Source of the DNA: Fen-1258 sp964441505
GTDB taxonomy: Bacteria > Bacteroidota > Ignavibacteria > Ignavibacteriales > Melioribacteraceae
NCBI GenBank assembly: GCA_964441505.1
Contig: CAYTUV010000001.1
Location: 1 to 64,000, forward strand
Reading direction: 5' to 3'
Length of the DNA stretch: 64,000 nucleotides
Positions 23,492 through 32,123 of this stretch are shown here, in pieces. Both the position numbers and the translations under genes were made by a program. The notes beneath the pieces were generated by a model, which was given only the letters and a program-made list of their open reading frames with translations, was not told the origin of the DNA and searched no databases. The first letter of the stretch is position 1, and the number at the start of each line of letters is the position of its first letter.

Positions 23492-23962
23492 TTATTTTTC
23501 CAAAACTGCCTTGAGCATCCAGATATGTTTCTGATATTTTTCTACAAGTCCGTAAAACATTCCCGCGGAAACTTCATCATTTAATTCATCCTGAAATTTC
23601 TTTGCGGTTGCATTCAGCTTAACGCTCAAAGATTCATAATCGTCAGCAATATTGTTTACCATTTCTGTAAAGTGAGGATAATTACCTTCGTCTTCTTTTA
23701 GTGAGGTGAGCTTTAAATATTCTTTTAATGTTGCCGGAGCTTTGAATCCGAGAGTTCTGATTCTTTCGGCTACGGCATCAACATCGAGCGCCATCTCATC
23801 ATACAGTTGTTCGAATGTCGCATGAAGCGCATAAAAATATGGTCCCGTTACATTCCAGTGGTAGTTTCTTAACTTGGTGTAAAGAATAAATCCATCCGCG
23901 AGTATTACATTCATCTCTTTAATAATTTGTTTTACGACTAGGTCGTCATTTTGCTCTTTCAT
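23492..23962 (-). CDS. dps: Dps ferritin-like DNA-protection protein
   Basis: A 156-residue Dps-family miniferritin that stores iron, uses peroxide as oxidant and protects DNA. The inter-subunit ferroxidase ligands are visible in NYHWNVTGPYF (His) and DEMALDVDAVAERIR (Asp/Glu). The length matches Dps dodecamer subunits. AAGGAG lies 8 bases before the ATG at 23962; the longer frame to 23995 would put that site inside the gene. Divergent from a NorR-like activator gene and followed by catalase, it belongs to a peroxide/iron stress unit. Confidence 0.95.
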   Translation of the reverse strand: MKEQNDDLVVKQIIKEMNVILADGFILYTKLRNYHWNVTGPYFYALHATFEQLYDEMALDVDAVAERIRTLGFKAPATLKEYLKLTSLKEDEGNYPHFTEMVNNIADDYESLSVKLNATAKKFQDELNDEVSAGMFYGLVEKYQKHIWMLKAVLEK

Positions 23963-23998
23963 TTCACTTCTCCTTTTTATGATTTTTGATTTCAATTA

Positions 23999-24014
23999 AC
24001 CAATCATCATACCA
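23999..24014 (-). promoter_or_regulatory. Possible sigma-54-like promoter of dps-catalase
   Basis: On the minus strand TGGTATG, four bases, then TTGGT lie 52 bases before the dps ATG. This resembles the -24/-12 layout TGGCACG-N4-TTGCW with the correct spacing, but the invariant -12 GC is GG. The 17-bp repeats at 24096-24144 are 82-130 bases upstream, the usual position for activator sites. Confidence 0.35.
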
Positions 24015-24095
24015 AAGAAAAGACTGTCATTACGGTCAAAAAACGAACAAAATAGAGCGTAAATTGAATTTGCAACGTTATATCGTTATATTAAA

Positions 24096-24144
24096 AACTA
24101 AATATCGGTGTCAACTAAATATCGGTGTCAACTAAATATCGGTG
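24096..24144. repeat. Three 17-bp direct repeats between dps and a sigma-54 activator gene
   Basis: AACTAAATATCGGTGTC occurs at 24096-24112 and 24113-24129, and a 15-base partial copy at 24130-24144 runs into the ribosome site of the activator gene. The head-to-tail spacing is exactly 17 bases. Such iterated sites commonly bind a regulator. Here they could serve as enhancers of the divergent dps promoter, as autorepressor sites, or both. Confidence 0.8.
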
Positions 24145-24148
24145 GAGT

Positions 24149-25642
24149 ATGAATATTCAAGAAATTGTGCAAAGTGAATCATTGTTTCTTTCTCCAACAA
24201 AAACAATGGAGATAGTTCTTGATGCAATAAGTGAAATTATTCCATATGAACTAGCCGTTATACTGAGCAAAGAATCGGATGAAAACCTGTATGTACGATA
24301 TGCGCGTGGTCCTCTTCTAAATAATGAAATGAAAAACTTTTTCATCCCTTTGAAGAACAGACCAGACTTAGTAGAAGTACTTGACAATGGAAAAGTAAAA
24401 TTAGTTGAGGATACAATCAACGAAAATCATCACGATACATACGAGGGACTTATAGATCTGCCAACAGGACATTCGTGCATGTTGGCGCCTTTGAAAGTTG
24501 ATGGAGAAACGTTGGGATTAATGACTCTCGATCATCGGCAGTGTGATATGTTTACTCCGCAAAGAGTGAACATTGCAAATTCTTTAACCAAAATTATTGC
24601 GCTAGCTCTCGCTCAGGCTAAGACAACGGATAATTTAATAAATGAAAAAGAAACTCTAATCTATGAACGAAATTCATTAATCGGTGATGTCGCAGACATA
24701 GTTGAAGGTTTGATCGGCAAGTCGCCAATATGGCTTCAGGTAATTGAAAAAATAAAACTCGTTGCGCCAACGGAATCTCATGTAATGATATTAGGAGAAA
24801 CGGGAACGGGAAAAGAGCGGGCAGCAAAAGCAATTCACGCGCTTTCCAAAAAATCTTCCAAAGCATTTATAACATTGAATTGTTCCGCACTCAATTATAA
24901 TCTTGCCGAGAGCGAACTATTCGGACATGAGAAGGGAGCTTTTACCGGGGCAGTATCATCACGTAAGGGAAGGTTCGAACTTGCAGATGGAGGAACATTA
25001 TTTCTGGATGAAATAGGAGACCTTCCGCTTGAAATTCAACCCAAGCTTTTACGGGCTATTCAGGAGGGTACATTTGAAAGATTGGGGAGTGAAAAAACAA
25101 TTCACGCCGATGTAAGGATTTTATGCGCCACGCATGTCGATCTTGAAGAGAAAGTTAAAGAGGGAAAATTCCGGGAAGATTTGTTTTACCGCTTGAACGT
25201 ATTTCCTATTAATCTCCCTCCGCTTCGTCAAAGAAAGGATGATATACTTTTACTCGCTAATCATTTTTTGGAAAGATTATCCCAGAAATTCAAAAGTAAG
25301 AATTATTCTATTTCCGTTGACGCCGCCGAACAATTGAAGCAAAACAGCTGGCCCGGGAATGTAAGAGAATTGCAAAACACATTAGAACGGGCGCTGATTC
25401 TGTGCAAAGATAACGTTATTAAAGCCGAGCATCTGATTTTTGAAAAAACTAAAAGAGAAATTGTAACCGATGAATTAAAGAGGAAAAATATCGGATCATT
25501 TGATGAAGAAGTAAAAAAAATAATAAAAGAAGCTCTGCACAAAACCGGCGGTAAAATATATGGAAATGATGGTGCAGCCGCTCTTCTGAAAATGAAACCG
25601 ACTACACTGCAAAGCAAGCTGAAGAAATTAAAAATCAATTAA
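24149..25642 (+). CDS. NorR-like GAF/AAA+/Fis sigma-54-dependent activator
   Basis: A 497-residue bacterial enhancer-binding protein. A GAF domain (1-165) contains RPDLVEVL, HHDTYEGLIDL, HSCMLAPL and LGLMTLDHRQ, which line up well with the NO-sensing GAF of NorR, including the Cys (HSC) and the Asp of LTLD that take part in its iron site. The AAA+ domain has Walker A GETGTGKE, the sigma-54-contacting GAFTGA, and Walker B LFLDEIGD. The Fis-like helix-turn-helix is at the C-terminus (GNDGAAALLKMKPTTLQSKL). The ATG at 24149 follows GGAG; a GTG at 24125 lies inside the repeats. It probably senses NO or another radical and controls the divergent dps-catalase genes. NO as ligand is inferred. Confidence 0.88.
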   Translation: MNIQEIVQSESLFLSPTKTMEIVLDAISEIIPYELAVILSKESDENLYVRYARGPLLNNEMKNFFIPLKNRPDLVEVLDNGKVKLVEDTINENHHDTYEGLIDLPTGHSCMLAPLKVDGETLGLMTLDHRQCDMFTPQRVNIANSLTKIIALALAQAKTTDNLINEKETLIYERNSLIGDVADIVEGLIGKSPIWLQVIEKIKLVAPTESHVMILGETGTGKERAAKAIHALSKKSSKAFITLNCSALNYNLAESELFGHEKGAFTGAVSSRKGRFELADGGTLFLDEIGDLPLEIQPKLLRAIQEGTFERLGSEKTIHADVRILCATHVDLEEKVKEGKFREDLFYRLNVFPINLPPLRQRKDDILLLANHFLERLSQKFKSKNYSISVDAAEQLKQNSWPGNVRELQNTLERALILCKDNVIKAEHLIFEKTKREIVTDELKRKNIGSFDEEVKKIIKEALHKTGGKIYGNDGAAALLKMKPTTLQSKLKKLKIN

Positions 25643-25930
25643 TATTATGAAAATAAAAAGTATACTAAAAAAGTAATTCACCCACACAGCAATAAATGTT
25701 GGATAAATTAATCATCTCGCTACTCTTGCTAAAACTGCAAATCTTTGGCTCGCCAACGTTGATTACTGATACCTGAGTAGATAAGAATAATCTGCTAATG
25801 TTTTTGGACTGGGGCAGAGATATTCTATACCTACACTTCCGGAGAGAACTTAAGGACATTGTAACGAGAGTCTATTCCTTTTTGACCGATAACTTCTTCA
25901 GAAAATTAATCTATAACCATTTCTAAGTTT
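25643..25930. other. Gene-free gap
   Basis: Nothing coding or repetitive is seen in this stretch between the NorR-like gene and the regulatory sites that begin at about 25930. No strong terminator hairpin was found directly after the NorR-like gene. Confidence 0.4.
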
Positions 25931-25933
25931 TGT

Positions 25934-25959
25934 TCGACAAATGAGTCGTCCTGCTCGAC
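25934..25959 (+). promoter_or_regulatory. Paired TCGAC sites, candidate enhancer of the 26095 gene
   Basis: TCGAC at 25934-25938 (in TGTTCGACAA) and 25955-25959 (in TGCTCGACGG) are 21 bp apart, two helical turns, and end 72 bases before a TGGCACG element. The same layout, with 22 bp and 73 bases, precedes the related gene on the other strand at 32555. This supports a shared activator binding site. Confidence 0.55.
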
Positions 25960-26030
25960 GGAAAAAATGAATCCAACCTCAACCGAAATACAAATAGGCG
26001 ATTAATAGTATAAAACGAAACAATAAATAC

Positions 26031-26046
26031 TGGCACGGTTATTATG
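26031..26046 (+). promoter_or_regulatory. TGGCACG promoter-like element
   Basis: TGGCACG (26031-26037) is a perfect sigma-54 -24 element. The expected -12 region (26042-26046) reads TTATG, lacking the usual GC. It lies 64 bases before the ATG at 26095, almost the same as for the partner promoter at 32605-32620 (65 bases). Confidence 0.45.
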
Positions 26047-26094
26047 ATATAGGCGCTGAAGTACAAAAACAATCAACTAAAAAAGGAGTACAAA

Positions 26095-26421
26095 ATGAAA
26101 CGTACAGCATTATTCTTCGCAATAGTTCTATCATTGGTTTTTCTTTCTTCAACGTCGCAAGCGCAGACTACGGGCGGCGGCCAGGGAAGAGGAGTAAAAA
26201 CAAATTGGGTAGATTTAAATGGGGATGGCATTTGTGATGTTGCCGGTACACCGGGCCAGGGTGTAAACAGAACCGGAAAAGGTTACGGAAAAAAAGACGG
26301 AACCAGAACACAGGTAAGACCACAGGACGGAACCGGATTCGGAAATAAGGGTGGAAATCAAACTGCTACCGGCACACATGATGGAACAGGTCCGAAAGGC
26401 GGACGTCAAGGCGGGAAGTAA
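26095..26421 (+). CDS. Exported Asp/Gly-rich protein with a calcium-loop-like motif
   Basis: A 108-residue protein with a clear signal peptide (MKRTALFFAIVLSLVFL, cleavage after SQA at about 23). The mature part has one Asp-rich loop, VDLNGDGICDVAG, similar to EF-hand/dockerin or thrombospondin-3 calcium loops, and then a low-complexity tail of Gly, Lys, Thr and Asp with GTGFGNKGG-type repeats. It closely resembles the protein at 32124-32555 in both parts. AAAGGAG precedes the ATG and a rho-independent terminator follows, so it is a single-gene unit. The function is unknown; a role as a secreted metal-binding partner of the neighbouring two-component operon is inferred. Confidence 0.85.
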   Translation: MKRTALFFAIVLSLVFLSSTSQAQTTGGGQGRGVKTNWVDLNGDGICDVAGTPGQGVNRTGKGYGKKDGTRTQVRPQDGTGFGNKGGNQTATGTHDGTGPKGGRQGGK

Positions 26422-26456
26422 TAGCTTGTAGTAATAACTTGTTTGAATAATTAGAA

Positions 26457-26495
26457 AAGCTGTCAAGGGCACAAATCCCCGGACAGCTTTTTTTT
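26457..26495 (+). terminator. Rho-independent terminator
   Basis: AAGCTGTC, an inner GGG/CCC pair, and GACAGCTT form a hairpin followed by eight T. It lies 35 bases after the stop of the 26095 gene and should end its transcript. Confidence 0.9.
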
Positions 26496-26613
26496 ATTAA
26501 AAACATCTCTAATAATTTCAATAGCTGGTCTCTGGAAATCTGTTTTATCGGCGTTCTACTTTATAAAAAGAACTTTTAGGGATACACTTAATTATGACAC
26601 ATCTTGAGGGGTA

Positions 26614-27975
26614 TTAATTATTGAGCCTTTCCAGTCTTGATCTTAAATGCCTTTCGTTGATTCCAAGAATTCTTGCCGCTGCGCTTTTATTTCCGTTTGT
26701 TCTGCTAAGAGCTTCCTGAATAATGGCTGTTTCAAATGCCTTTACCTTCACCTCATATCCGTCATCAAGATTATATGGATCCATCTTCTTGTCAATTTCT
26801 TTCTGAGAAGAGAGTATTGGCAGATCTTGTACTGCAATCAGTTCATTGCGAGTAAGTACAACCGCACGTTCAATAATATTCTCAAGTTCACGGACATTGC
26901 CCGGGAAGCTATATTTCATCAACTGATCTAAAGCTTCGCGCATAATTCCATTCACATTCTTTTTGTTTTCACTTGAATACTTTTTAATAAAGTGCTCGGT
27001 CATTACCGGAATGTCTTCTTTCCTTTGGCGTAAAGTCGGAAGTACGATTGGGACAACATTCAATCTGTAAAATAGATCCTCGCGGAACTCACCTTTGGTG
27101 ATCATCTCTTCAAGATTTCTATGAGTTGCAGCAATTATTCTAACATCTGTATGAATTGAACTTCCGCTGCCGATCTTTTGTACCTCACCGAATTGAATCA
27201 CTCTAAGAAGTTTTACCTGCACGGAAAGCGGAATCTCTCCGACCTCATCTATAAAAATAGTGCCTCCGTTTGCTTCTTCAAATCTGCCGGTTCTTTGATT
27301 TACCGCGCCGGTGAAAGATCCTTTTTCGTGACCGAATAATTCGCTTTCAAGAAGATTCTCAGAAAGCGATGCGACGTTTACCGTAATAAACGGTTTGTCT
27401 TTTCGCGGACTGGCAAAATGAATTGCCCTTGCTATCAATTCTTTGCCCGTTCCGCTTTCGCCCCTTACTAAAACCGTTGCTTTGGAATTTGCGACCCGTC
27501 CAGCGGTATTTAAAACTTTTTCCATTACACTGCTCTGAGATATAATCTGATCGAACTTGAATTTCTCCTGAAGCTGTTCCCGCAGCATTTTATTCTCGCC
27601 GATCAACAATTTCCTTTCTTTTATTTTCTCAAGAATATTTTCCAGTTCATCAAGATCGATTGGCTTGGTCAAATAATCGAACGCCCCTGACTTCATAATA
27701 TTAACCGCACTTTCAATTGTCCCAAAGGCAGTCATTAATACAACATCGATTTCCGGGTTCAACGCTTTCATTTTCTGAAGCACCTGCATTCCATCCCATC
27801 CGGGCATATTGAAATCGGTTAAAACAATATCAATCAGGTTTGAGCCGGCAATCTTATAACCATCTTCACCGTTAATAGCAGTATAAACTACAAAGCTCCG
27901 TTTGGTTAGAAAACTTTTTAGAGACTGAAGCTGGGATTCTTCATCATCAATCACTAAAACTGAAAAGTTGTTCAT
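26614..27975 (-). CDS. NtrC-family response regulator, sigma-54-dependent
   Basis: A 453-residue regulator: receiver domain (1-120, phospho-acceptor Asp in VLTDFNMPGWDGM), AAA+ domain with GESGTGKE, GHEKGSFTGA and IFIDEVGE, and a Fis-type helix-turn-helix at the end (NGNKSAAARILGINERHLRS). The sigma-54 contact loop reads GSFTGA rather than GAFTGA. AGAGGAAG precedes the ATG, and the cognate kinase gene ends 9 bases upstream. It is the last gene of the operon that begins with the Asp/Gly-rich protein gene, and it probably binds the TCGAC pairs at 25934 and 32693. The overall arrangement recalls ZraSR/HydHG systems. Confidence 0.93.
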   Translation of the reverse strand: MNNFSVLVIDDEESQLQSLKSFLTKRSFVVYTAINGEDGYKIAGSNLIDIVLTDFNMPGWDGMQVLQKMKALNPEIDVVLMTAFGTIESAVNIMKSGAFDYLTKPIDLDELENILEKIKERKLLIGENKMLREQLQEKFKFDQIISQSSVMEKVLNTAGRVANSKATVLVRGESGTGKELIARAIHFASPRKDKPFITVNVASLSENLLESELFGHEKGSFTGAVNQRTGRFEEANGGTIFIDEVGEIPLSVQVKLLRVIQFGEVQKIGSGSSIHTDVRIIAATHRNLEEMITKGEFREDLFYRLNVVPIVLPTLRQRKEDIPVMTEHFIKKYSSENKKNVNGIMREALDQLMKYSFPGNVRELENIIERAVVLTRNELIAVQDLPILSSQKEIDKKMDPYNLDDGYEVKVKAFETAIIQEALSRTNGNKSAAARILGINERHLRSRLERLNN

Positions 27976-27984
27976 ATCTTCCTC

Positions 27985-30012
27985 TTACGCATAATACTTT
28001 GGTAATAAAATTGTAAAAACCGTTCCTTTGTTCAATTCGCTTTGCACGGAGATCAATCCATTATGCTCGGATATTATTTTTTGGACAATGCTTAGTCCGA
28101 TTCCGCTTCCTTTTGATTTAGTGGTAAAATAGAGATTGAAGATCCGTTTCAGATTATCCGGAGAGATACCGCTGCCGTTATCCGCAAATTTAATCTCGAT
28201 TTGATTTCCTTTCCTCTCGGCGACATCAATACTTATCCAGGCGCTATCAGCAACTGCGCTGATAGCATTTTCGAATAAATTTATAAATACCTGCGTCATT
28301 TGTGTTTTATCCCAAACCACTTGGCCAACATCATTTAATTTTAGATTCAGCTTGATATTTTTTTCCGCAAGAATTGATTGATACTGTTTTTCCAATTGGT
28401 CGAACAATTCTTTTGCAATGAATTTCTCGGCTTTAATCAGTTGTGGTTTGGCAAACTTAAGAAAACATTCTATTGTCTCGTTAATTCGTCTTACTTCTTT
28501 ATAGACAACCTGAGTGAGGCTTTTAAACTCTTCTCCATTTTCTTTGGGATTAAAATCCTTGCCGAGTTGCTGAGCAATTGTACCGATAGAATTTAACGGA
28601 TTTCTGATTTCGTGGGCAACCGAGGACGCCAATTCACCCATTGCTATAAGCCGTTCGCTTCTCTCAATTTGTTTCTCCAGTAATTTCAGTCCCGTTAAAT
28701 CCCGCAACACCAGAATTATATTATTCTCTTTGCTTTCATTCTGAAACTCGCTTTTCGAAACAAGAAACACTTTATCTCTTCCACCAATGTTGCATTCGAC
28801 TTCTTCAATCGTAGAAGATGTGCTTAAAATATTTTCGCATTTACTTCCGGCAAAAAAAGAAAAGAACTCTGTACCTTTCGCCTCTCCTTCAACGGTACCC
28901 AACAGAGCTTCTCCGGCTTTATTAATCGTCTGAATCTTTTTGTTTGAATCCAGGACAATTATGCCGTCACTTACATTATCAATTATCCGGCTTGAGTAAG
29001 ATTCTATGGCTGAAAATTTCTTTGAGAGAAGATCGAAATTTTGTCTTACAAAAATCAATGTGATAGTGACAAAACCAAATACAAACAGTACAATCCCAAG
29101 AAAGATAATTCTGTGGGTCAACCGGTCATTAATATTATTCAGCGGTTCTAAAGAAATTCCCAGCCGGAAAATACCGATAGTTTCATCGTTGTGTACAAAT
29201 GGATGGAGCACTTCAAAAACTTCTACAGTTCCGATCTTTGCTATCCGCCATTTAAATGAATTTTCTTCGAGAGTTTTTTTTAACACGCCTGATGAATCGA
29301 TTCTTTCCAAATTCTGAATCTTTCCGGAGCCGGCAATAATTCCTTCTCTATCCTGAAGAGCCGCATAAATAATTTGTGAATTCTCGGTTACTTTTTTCAG
29401 TAAAACACCAAAACCAACTTGCTTTCGAAAACTTAATAACTCTTCTGCGTCAACATTTAGCACAATTGCGCCGTCGTCTTTTGTAGAAATAGCAACGGCA
29501 AATCTTTGCCCTGCCATAAAACGGGCAGTTTTAATGCCGATAATGAGAGAATCTGCTTCTCCGTTCAATATTGGTCCGATATATTTTTTAAGATTTTCTT
29601 TCTCGGGCAAATTCGAATGAACTTCTTTATGACTGGCGAATCTTTTAACCCCGTTCTTATCAAAAATATTTATCCGGTAAATTTGATTATTCTTTGTAAT
29701 CTCTTCTAGAATGGAATTGGTAATTAATCCTTTCTCATATATCATTCTTATCATTGCTGCATTACTCAATAGCCGTTGCTTTAATTCATCTTCTATCTTT
29801 TCGTAGGAAAGGAGAGCATTATTCGAAGAGGCAAGAATAGTTTCAAGCAGTGTGTGTCCCTGCTTTTCCATCAGTCCAAGCATTTCTTCTTTACTTTGAG
29901 TTAATTCGATAAAAACGGAGGCAACTACAATTACCGCAGTTACAAAAAAAATAAGCAGCAGATTTTTGGGCTGAATTAATAAATTTTTAAAGAGCTTCAC
30001 TTTCTCTGTCAT
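27985..30012 (-). CDS. Membrane sensor histidine kinase with PAS domain
   Basis: A 675-residue kinase: membrane helix at about 17-36, a large periplasmic sensor of roughly 260 residues with CACHE-like features (IFDKNGVKRFASH, VGFGVLLKKV, QDREGIIAGSG), second helix near 303-325, then a PAS domain (IIDNVSDGIIVLDSNKKIQT), and HisKA with the phospho-His in SVAHEIRNPLNSIG. The HATPase has NLFENAISAV, FADNGSGISPDNL and GSGIGLSIV. The type resembles ZraS/NtrB-like kinases paired with sigma-54 regulators, and indeed the partner follows directly. The signal is unknown; a periplasmic small molecule or metal is plausible. Confidence 0.92.
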   Translation of the reverse strand: MTEKVKLFKNLLIQPKNLLLIFFVTAVIVVASVFIELTQSKEEMLGLMEKQGHTLLETILASSNNALLSYEKIEDELKQRLLSNAAMIRMIYEKGLITNSILEEITKNNQIYRINIFDKNGVKRFASHKEVHSNLPEKENLKKYIGPILNGEADSLIIGIKTARFMAGQRFAVAISTKDDGAIVLNVDAEELLSFRKQVGFGVLLKKVTENSQIIYAALQDREGIIAGSGKIQNLERIDSSGVLKKTLEENSFKWRIAKIGTVEVFEVLHPFVHNDETIGIFRLGISLEPLNNINDRLTHRIIFLGIVLFVFGFVTITLIFVRQNFDLLSKKFSAIESYSSRIIDNVSDGIIVLDSNKKIQTINKAGEALLGTVEGEAKGTEFFSFFAGSKCENILSTSSTIEEVECNIGGRDKVFLVSKSEFQNESKENNIILVLRDLTGLKLLEKQIERSERLIAMGELASSVAHEIRNPLNSIGTIAQQLGKDFNPKENGEEFKSLTQVVYKEVRRINETIECFLKFAKPQLIKAEKFIAKELFDQLEKQYQSILAEKNIKLNLKLNDVGQVVWDKTQMTQVFINLFENAISAVADSAWISIDVAERKGNQIEIKFADNGSGISPDNLKRIFNLYFTTKSKGSGIGLSIVQKIISEHNGLISVQSELNKGTVFTILLPKYYA

Positions 30013-30087
30013 TTAGTTCTTGCCTAATTTACTAAAATCTTCTTTGGAATATGATGAGAAGCTCTTTAAATGGATTCATGAATTGTT

Positions 30088-30915
30088 CTAATTGGCAGCT
30101 CCGGTAATTGTATTTGCTATATCCATCGGAACCAAATTATTTCTTGCGGCAACATCTTTCAGCTTTTCCTCTTTATCGGCCTTTATTCCTTTGGCTCTTA
30201 ATCTGTTCAAACCCTCGTCAGTGCTAATTTTTTGCTCCGTACAAATTTGCTCAATGGTTTTTCGTCCGTAACCTCTTCCCTCGGCGGGAACATTAATTGG
30301 TTTATCCGATGTTTCTTTTACAATTTTATAAATATCACTTGGTGCAATATTATTTTGTGCTGAAATCTCTTTTATTGTAGAGGATTCATTTTCTACCTTA
30401 ATTCCTTTTGATGATAACTGGCCGATTAATTTGTCCGTCGGGACTTTTATTGTCTCGGCAAATTTTACAATTGATTGCTCTTCTGCATGCGGAATAGGAG
30501 GCTCACTACTTGTTGATGACCAGGAATCTTTCAATGATTCGCCGAAGGTCATCACTGAACTGAATGGAGTTATTCCGTTAACGGTCATGATAAATATCAA
30601 AAGCGCAAGAATTGATGCGCCCAGCATCTCTTTCCTTGGCAGAACAGCTGTGCCGATTTTCATTCTTAAATATGCAATAAGAGGTCTCCAGTTGAAAAAA
30701 AGATGGAAAAGTATAGCAACAACAAAAATGAATGTGAAAATTGTGTGTACCGCCTGCCATTGCGATTTCAATAATCCTAACAGACGCCAGTTAGACCAAT
30801 TTGCTATCCTTCCGGCGGGTGATAAATACAGAACAATACCGGATAATGTCATAATCAGAAATGAAAGAGCTATATATAAACTTAAAAATCCTCTGAAGTT
30901 AAACTTCTTTTTCAT
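30088..30915 (-). CDS. DUF4405-type membrane protein with repeated cytoplasmic or periplasmic tail
   Basis: A 275-residue protein with about four membrane helices in the first 125 residues (LYIALSFLIMTLSGIVLYL, then VHTIFTFIFVVAILFHLFFN, and ILALLIFIMTVNGITPF). His residues in AVHTIFTF and LFHLFFNW are placed as in cytochrome-b561-like DUF4405 proteins, so haem binding is possible. The tail holds two or three related 40-residue units (IKEISAQNNIAPSDIYKIV; GRKTIEQICTEQKISTDEGL, ending VPMDIANTI). TAGGAGAG precedes the ATG. It lies between the barrel protein and the kinase in one operon and might connect electron or metal status to the sensor; that is inference. Confidence 0.8.
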   Translation of the reverse strand: MKKKFNFRGFLSLYIALSFLIMTLSGIVLYLSPAGRIANWSNWRLLGLLKSQWQAVHTIFTFIFVVAILFHLFFNWRPLIAYLRMKIGTAVLPRKEMLGASILALLIFIMTVNGITPFSSVMTFGESLKDSWSSTSSEPPIPHAEEQSIVKFAETIKVPTDKLIGQLSSKGIKVENESSTIKEISAQNNIAPSDIYKIVKETSDKPINVPAEGRGYGRKTIEQICTEQKISTDEGLNRLRAKGIKADKEEKLKDVAARNNLVPMDIANTITGAAN

Positions 30916-30923
30916 TTTCTCTC

Positions 30924-32063
30924 CTAAAACTCAAATCCAAGATTTAAACTTATTGAGTTGCTTCTGTAATTGAATAATGTGCTGTTTGATTTATTGTCTA
31001 TCATCTGGTAGTTCATTCCAATCGAAAGATCGATATCGTTTAAGAATCCCAGCGGAATATTTTTCTTTATAGATAAACTGAAAATATTTTGAGTGTCGCT
31101 TCTCATAATACCGGTGTCGTAATTGTAAAGTGCGTCATATACTCCCTGAGAGGGATAGTGTTTATTGTTCAAATGAAATCCCGCTTTAATCTCAAGGTCT
31201 TCAAAAAATATCTGAGTAAGTTCAATAGAGAGGTTGTTCCCCTCATAATTCACGGGATCGTCAAACATTTCAGATTCGTCACCATAAATCATATTCAAAT
31301 CTTTTACAAAAGCGCCAAATCCGTTCAGAATACTCCTGTTGGTAAATTGTACCGCTAAACCGGTTGTGGCAGTAATTGATTGCGCAATTCGACCATATGA
31401 AACTAATTGAGTAATTGATGAAACATTTTTATCTATATATGATTCAGTAACTAGTAAGTTGTTTTCATCGAGGTAAGTGTAAGTTCCGGTCTCTGTAGGA
31501 TTAAGGTACTTTTTGAGATTAAAAGCACCGCCAAGAATTATAGTTGTTCCGCTTTCAAAACCGCGGTTGATGTTAAGGCTCAAAGTTCCCTTTAAATTAT
31601 CCAGAATCCCGATGTTATTATATTTAGTGAGACTCAGATTCGGAGATAATGTAAAAAAGAAATTTTCCAAATCAAATTTTTGATTGTAAAAAGCTGCGAT
31701 ATTTGTGTAATCGTAGTAAGTATAAATATCTTTATTCAATCTTTGCTCTGCATAGATGCCTAAACCGGAGTTCTCATAATTTTTCCACAGCGCAAGTTGA
31801 TGCCAATAAAAATTTCTTTCTGGTACAACATCAAAATTCAAATAGCTTCCATAATAACCAATTGAAAAACTTTCTAAATCATTTTCCAAGCCTAGATCGA
31901 TCGACGAGAGAAATGATTTTGTCGAAAGCTGAGTGCGGAAAGGGTTGTCATTATATTCCTGATCCGTTGATAACTTAAAACTCCATTGCGCTGAACTGAG
32001 CGAACTAATTAAAAACAAAATAATAATGAATAATTTAATTCTGCTAACTGCAACTCTATACAT
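30924..32063 (-). CDS. Outer-membrane beta-barrel-like protein
   Basis: A 379-residue protein with a signal peptide (cleavage near SSAQ, about residue 26) and an unbroken series of alternating amphipathic strands rich in aromatic residues (SFSIGYYGSYLNFDV, LGIYAEQRLNKDIYTYYDY, FFFTLSPNLSLTKYN, SISLNLGFEF). It ends in Phe, the usual outer-membrane barrel terminus. No TonB plug or SusD partner is present, so it is a stand-alone barrel of perhaps 14-18 strands; the number is not certain. It ends 8 bases before the DUF4405 gene start. Function unknown: porin-like or surface scaffold. Confidence 0.8.
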   Translation of the reverse strand: MYRVAVSRIKLFIIILFLISSLSSAQWSFKLSTDQEYNDNPFRTQLSTKSFLSSIDLGLENDLESFSIGYYGSYLNFDVVPERNFYWHQLALWKNYENSGLGIYAEQRLNKDIYTYYDYTNIAAFYNQKFDLENFFFTLSPNLSLTKYNNIGILDNLKGTLSLNINRGFESGTTIILGGAFNLKKYLNPTETGTYTYLDENNLLVTESYIDKNVSSITQLVSYGRIAQSITATTGLAVQFTNRSILNGFGAFVKDLNMIYGDESEMFDDPVNYEGNNLSIELTQIFFEDLEIKAGFHLNNKHYPSQGVYDALYNYDTGIMRSDTQNIFSLSIKKNIPLGFLNDIDLSIGMNYQMIDNKSNSTLFNYRSNSISLNLGFEF

Positions 32064-32123
32064 TTAAAACCTCAAAAAAATGGGACTCAGAAGAGTCCCT
32101 ATTAATAATGTTTTTAATCTTAC

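Noticed and set aside
30431..30973. 180-codon frame antisense to the DUF4405 gene
   Set aside because: Overlaps two supported minus-strand genes and their ribosome sites; no family resemblance.
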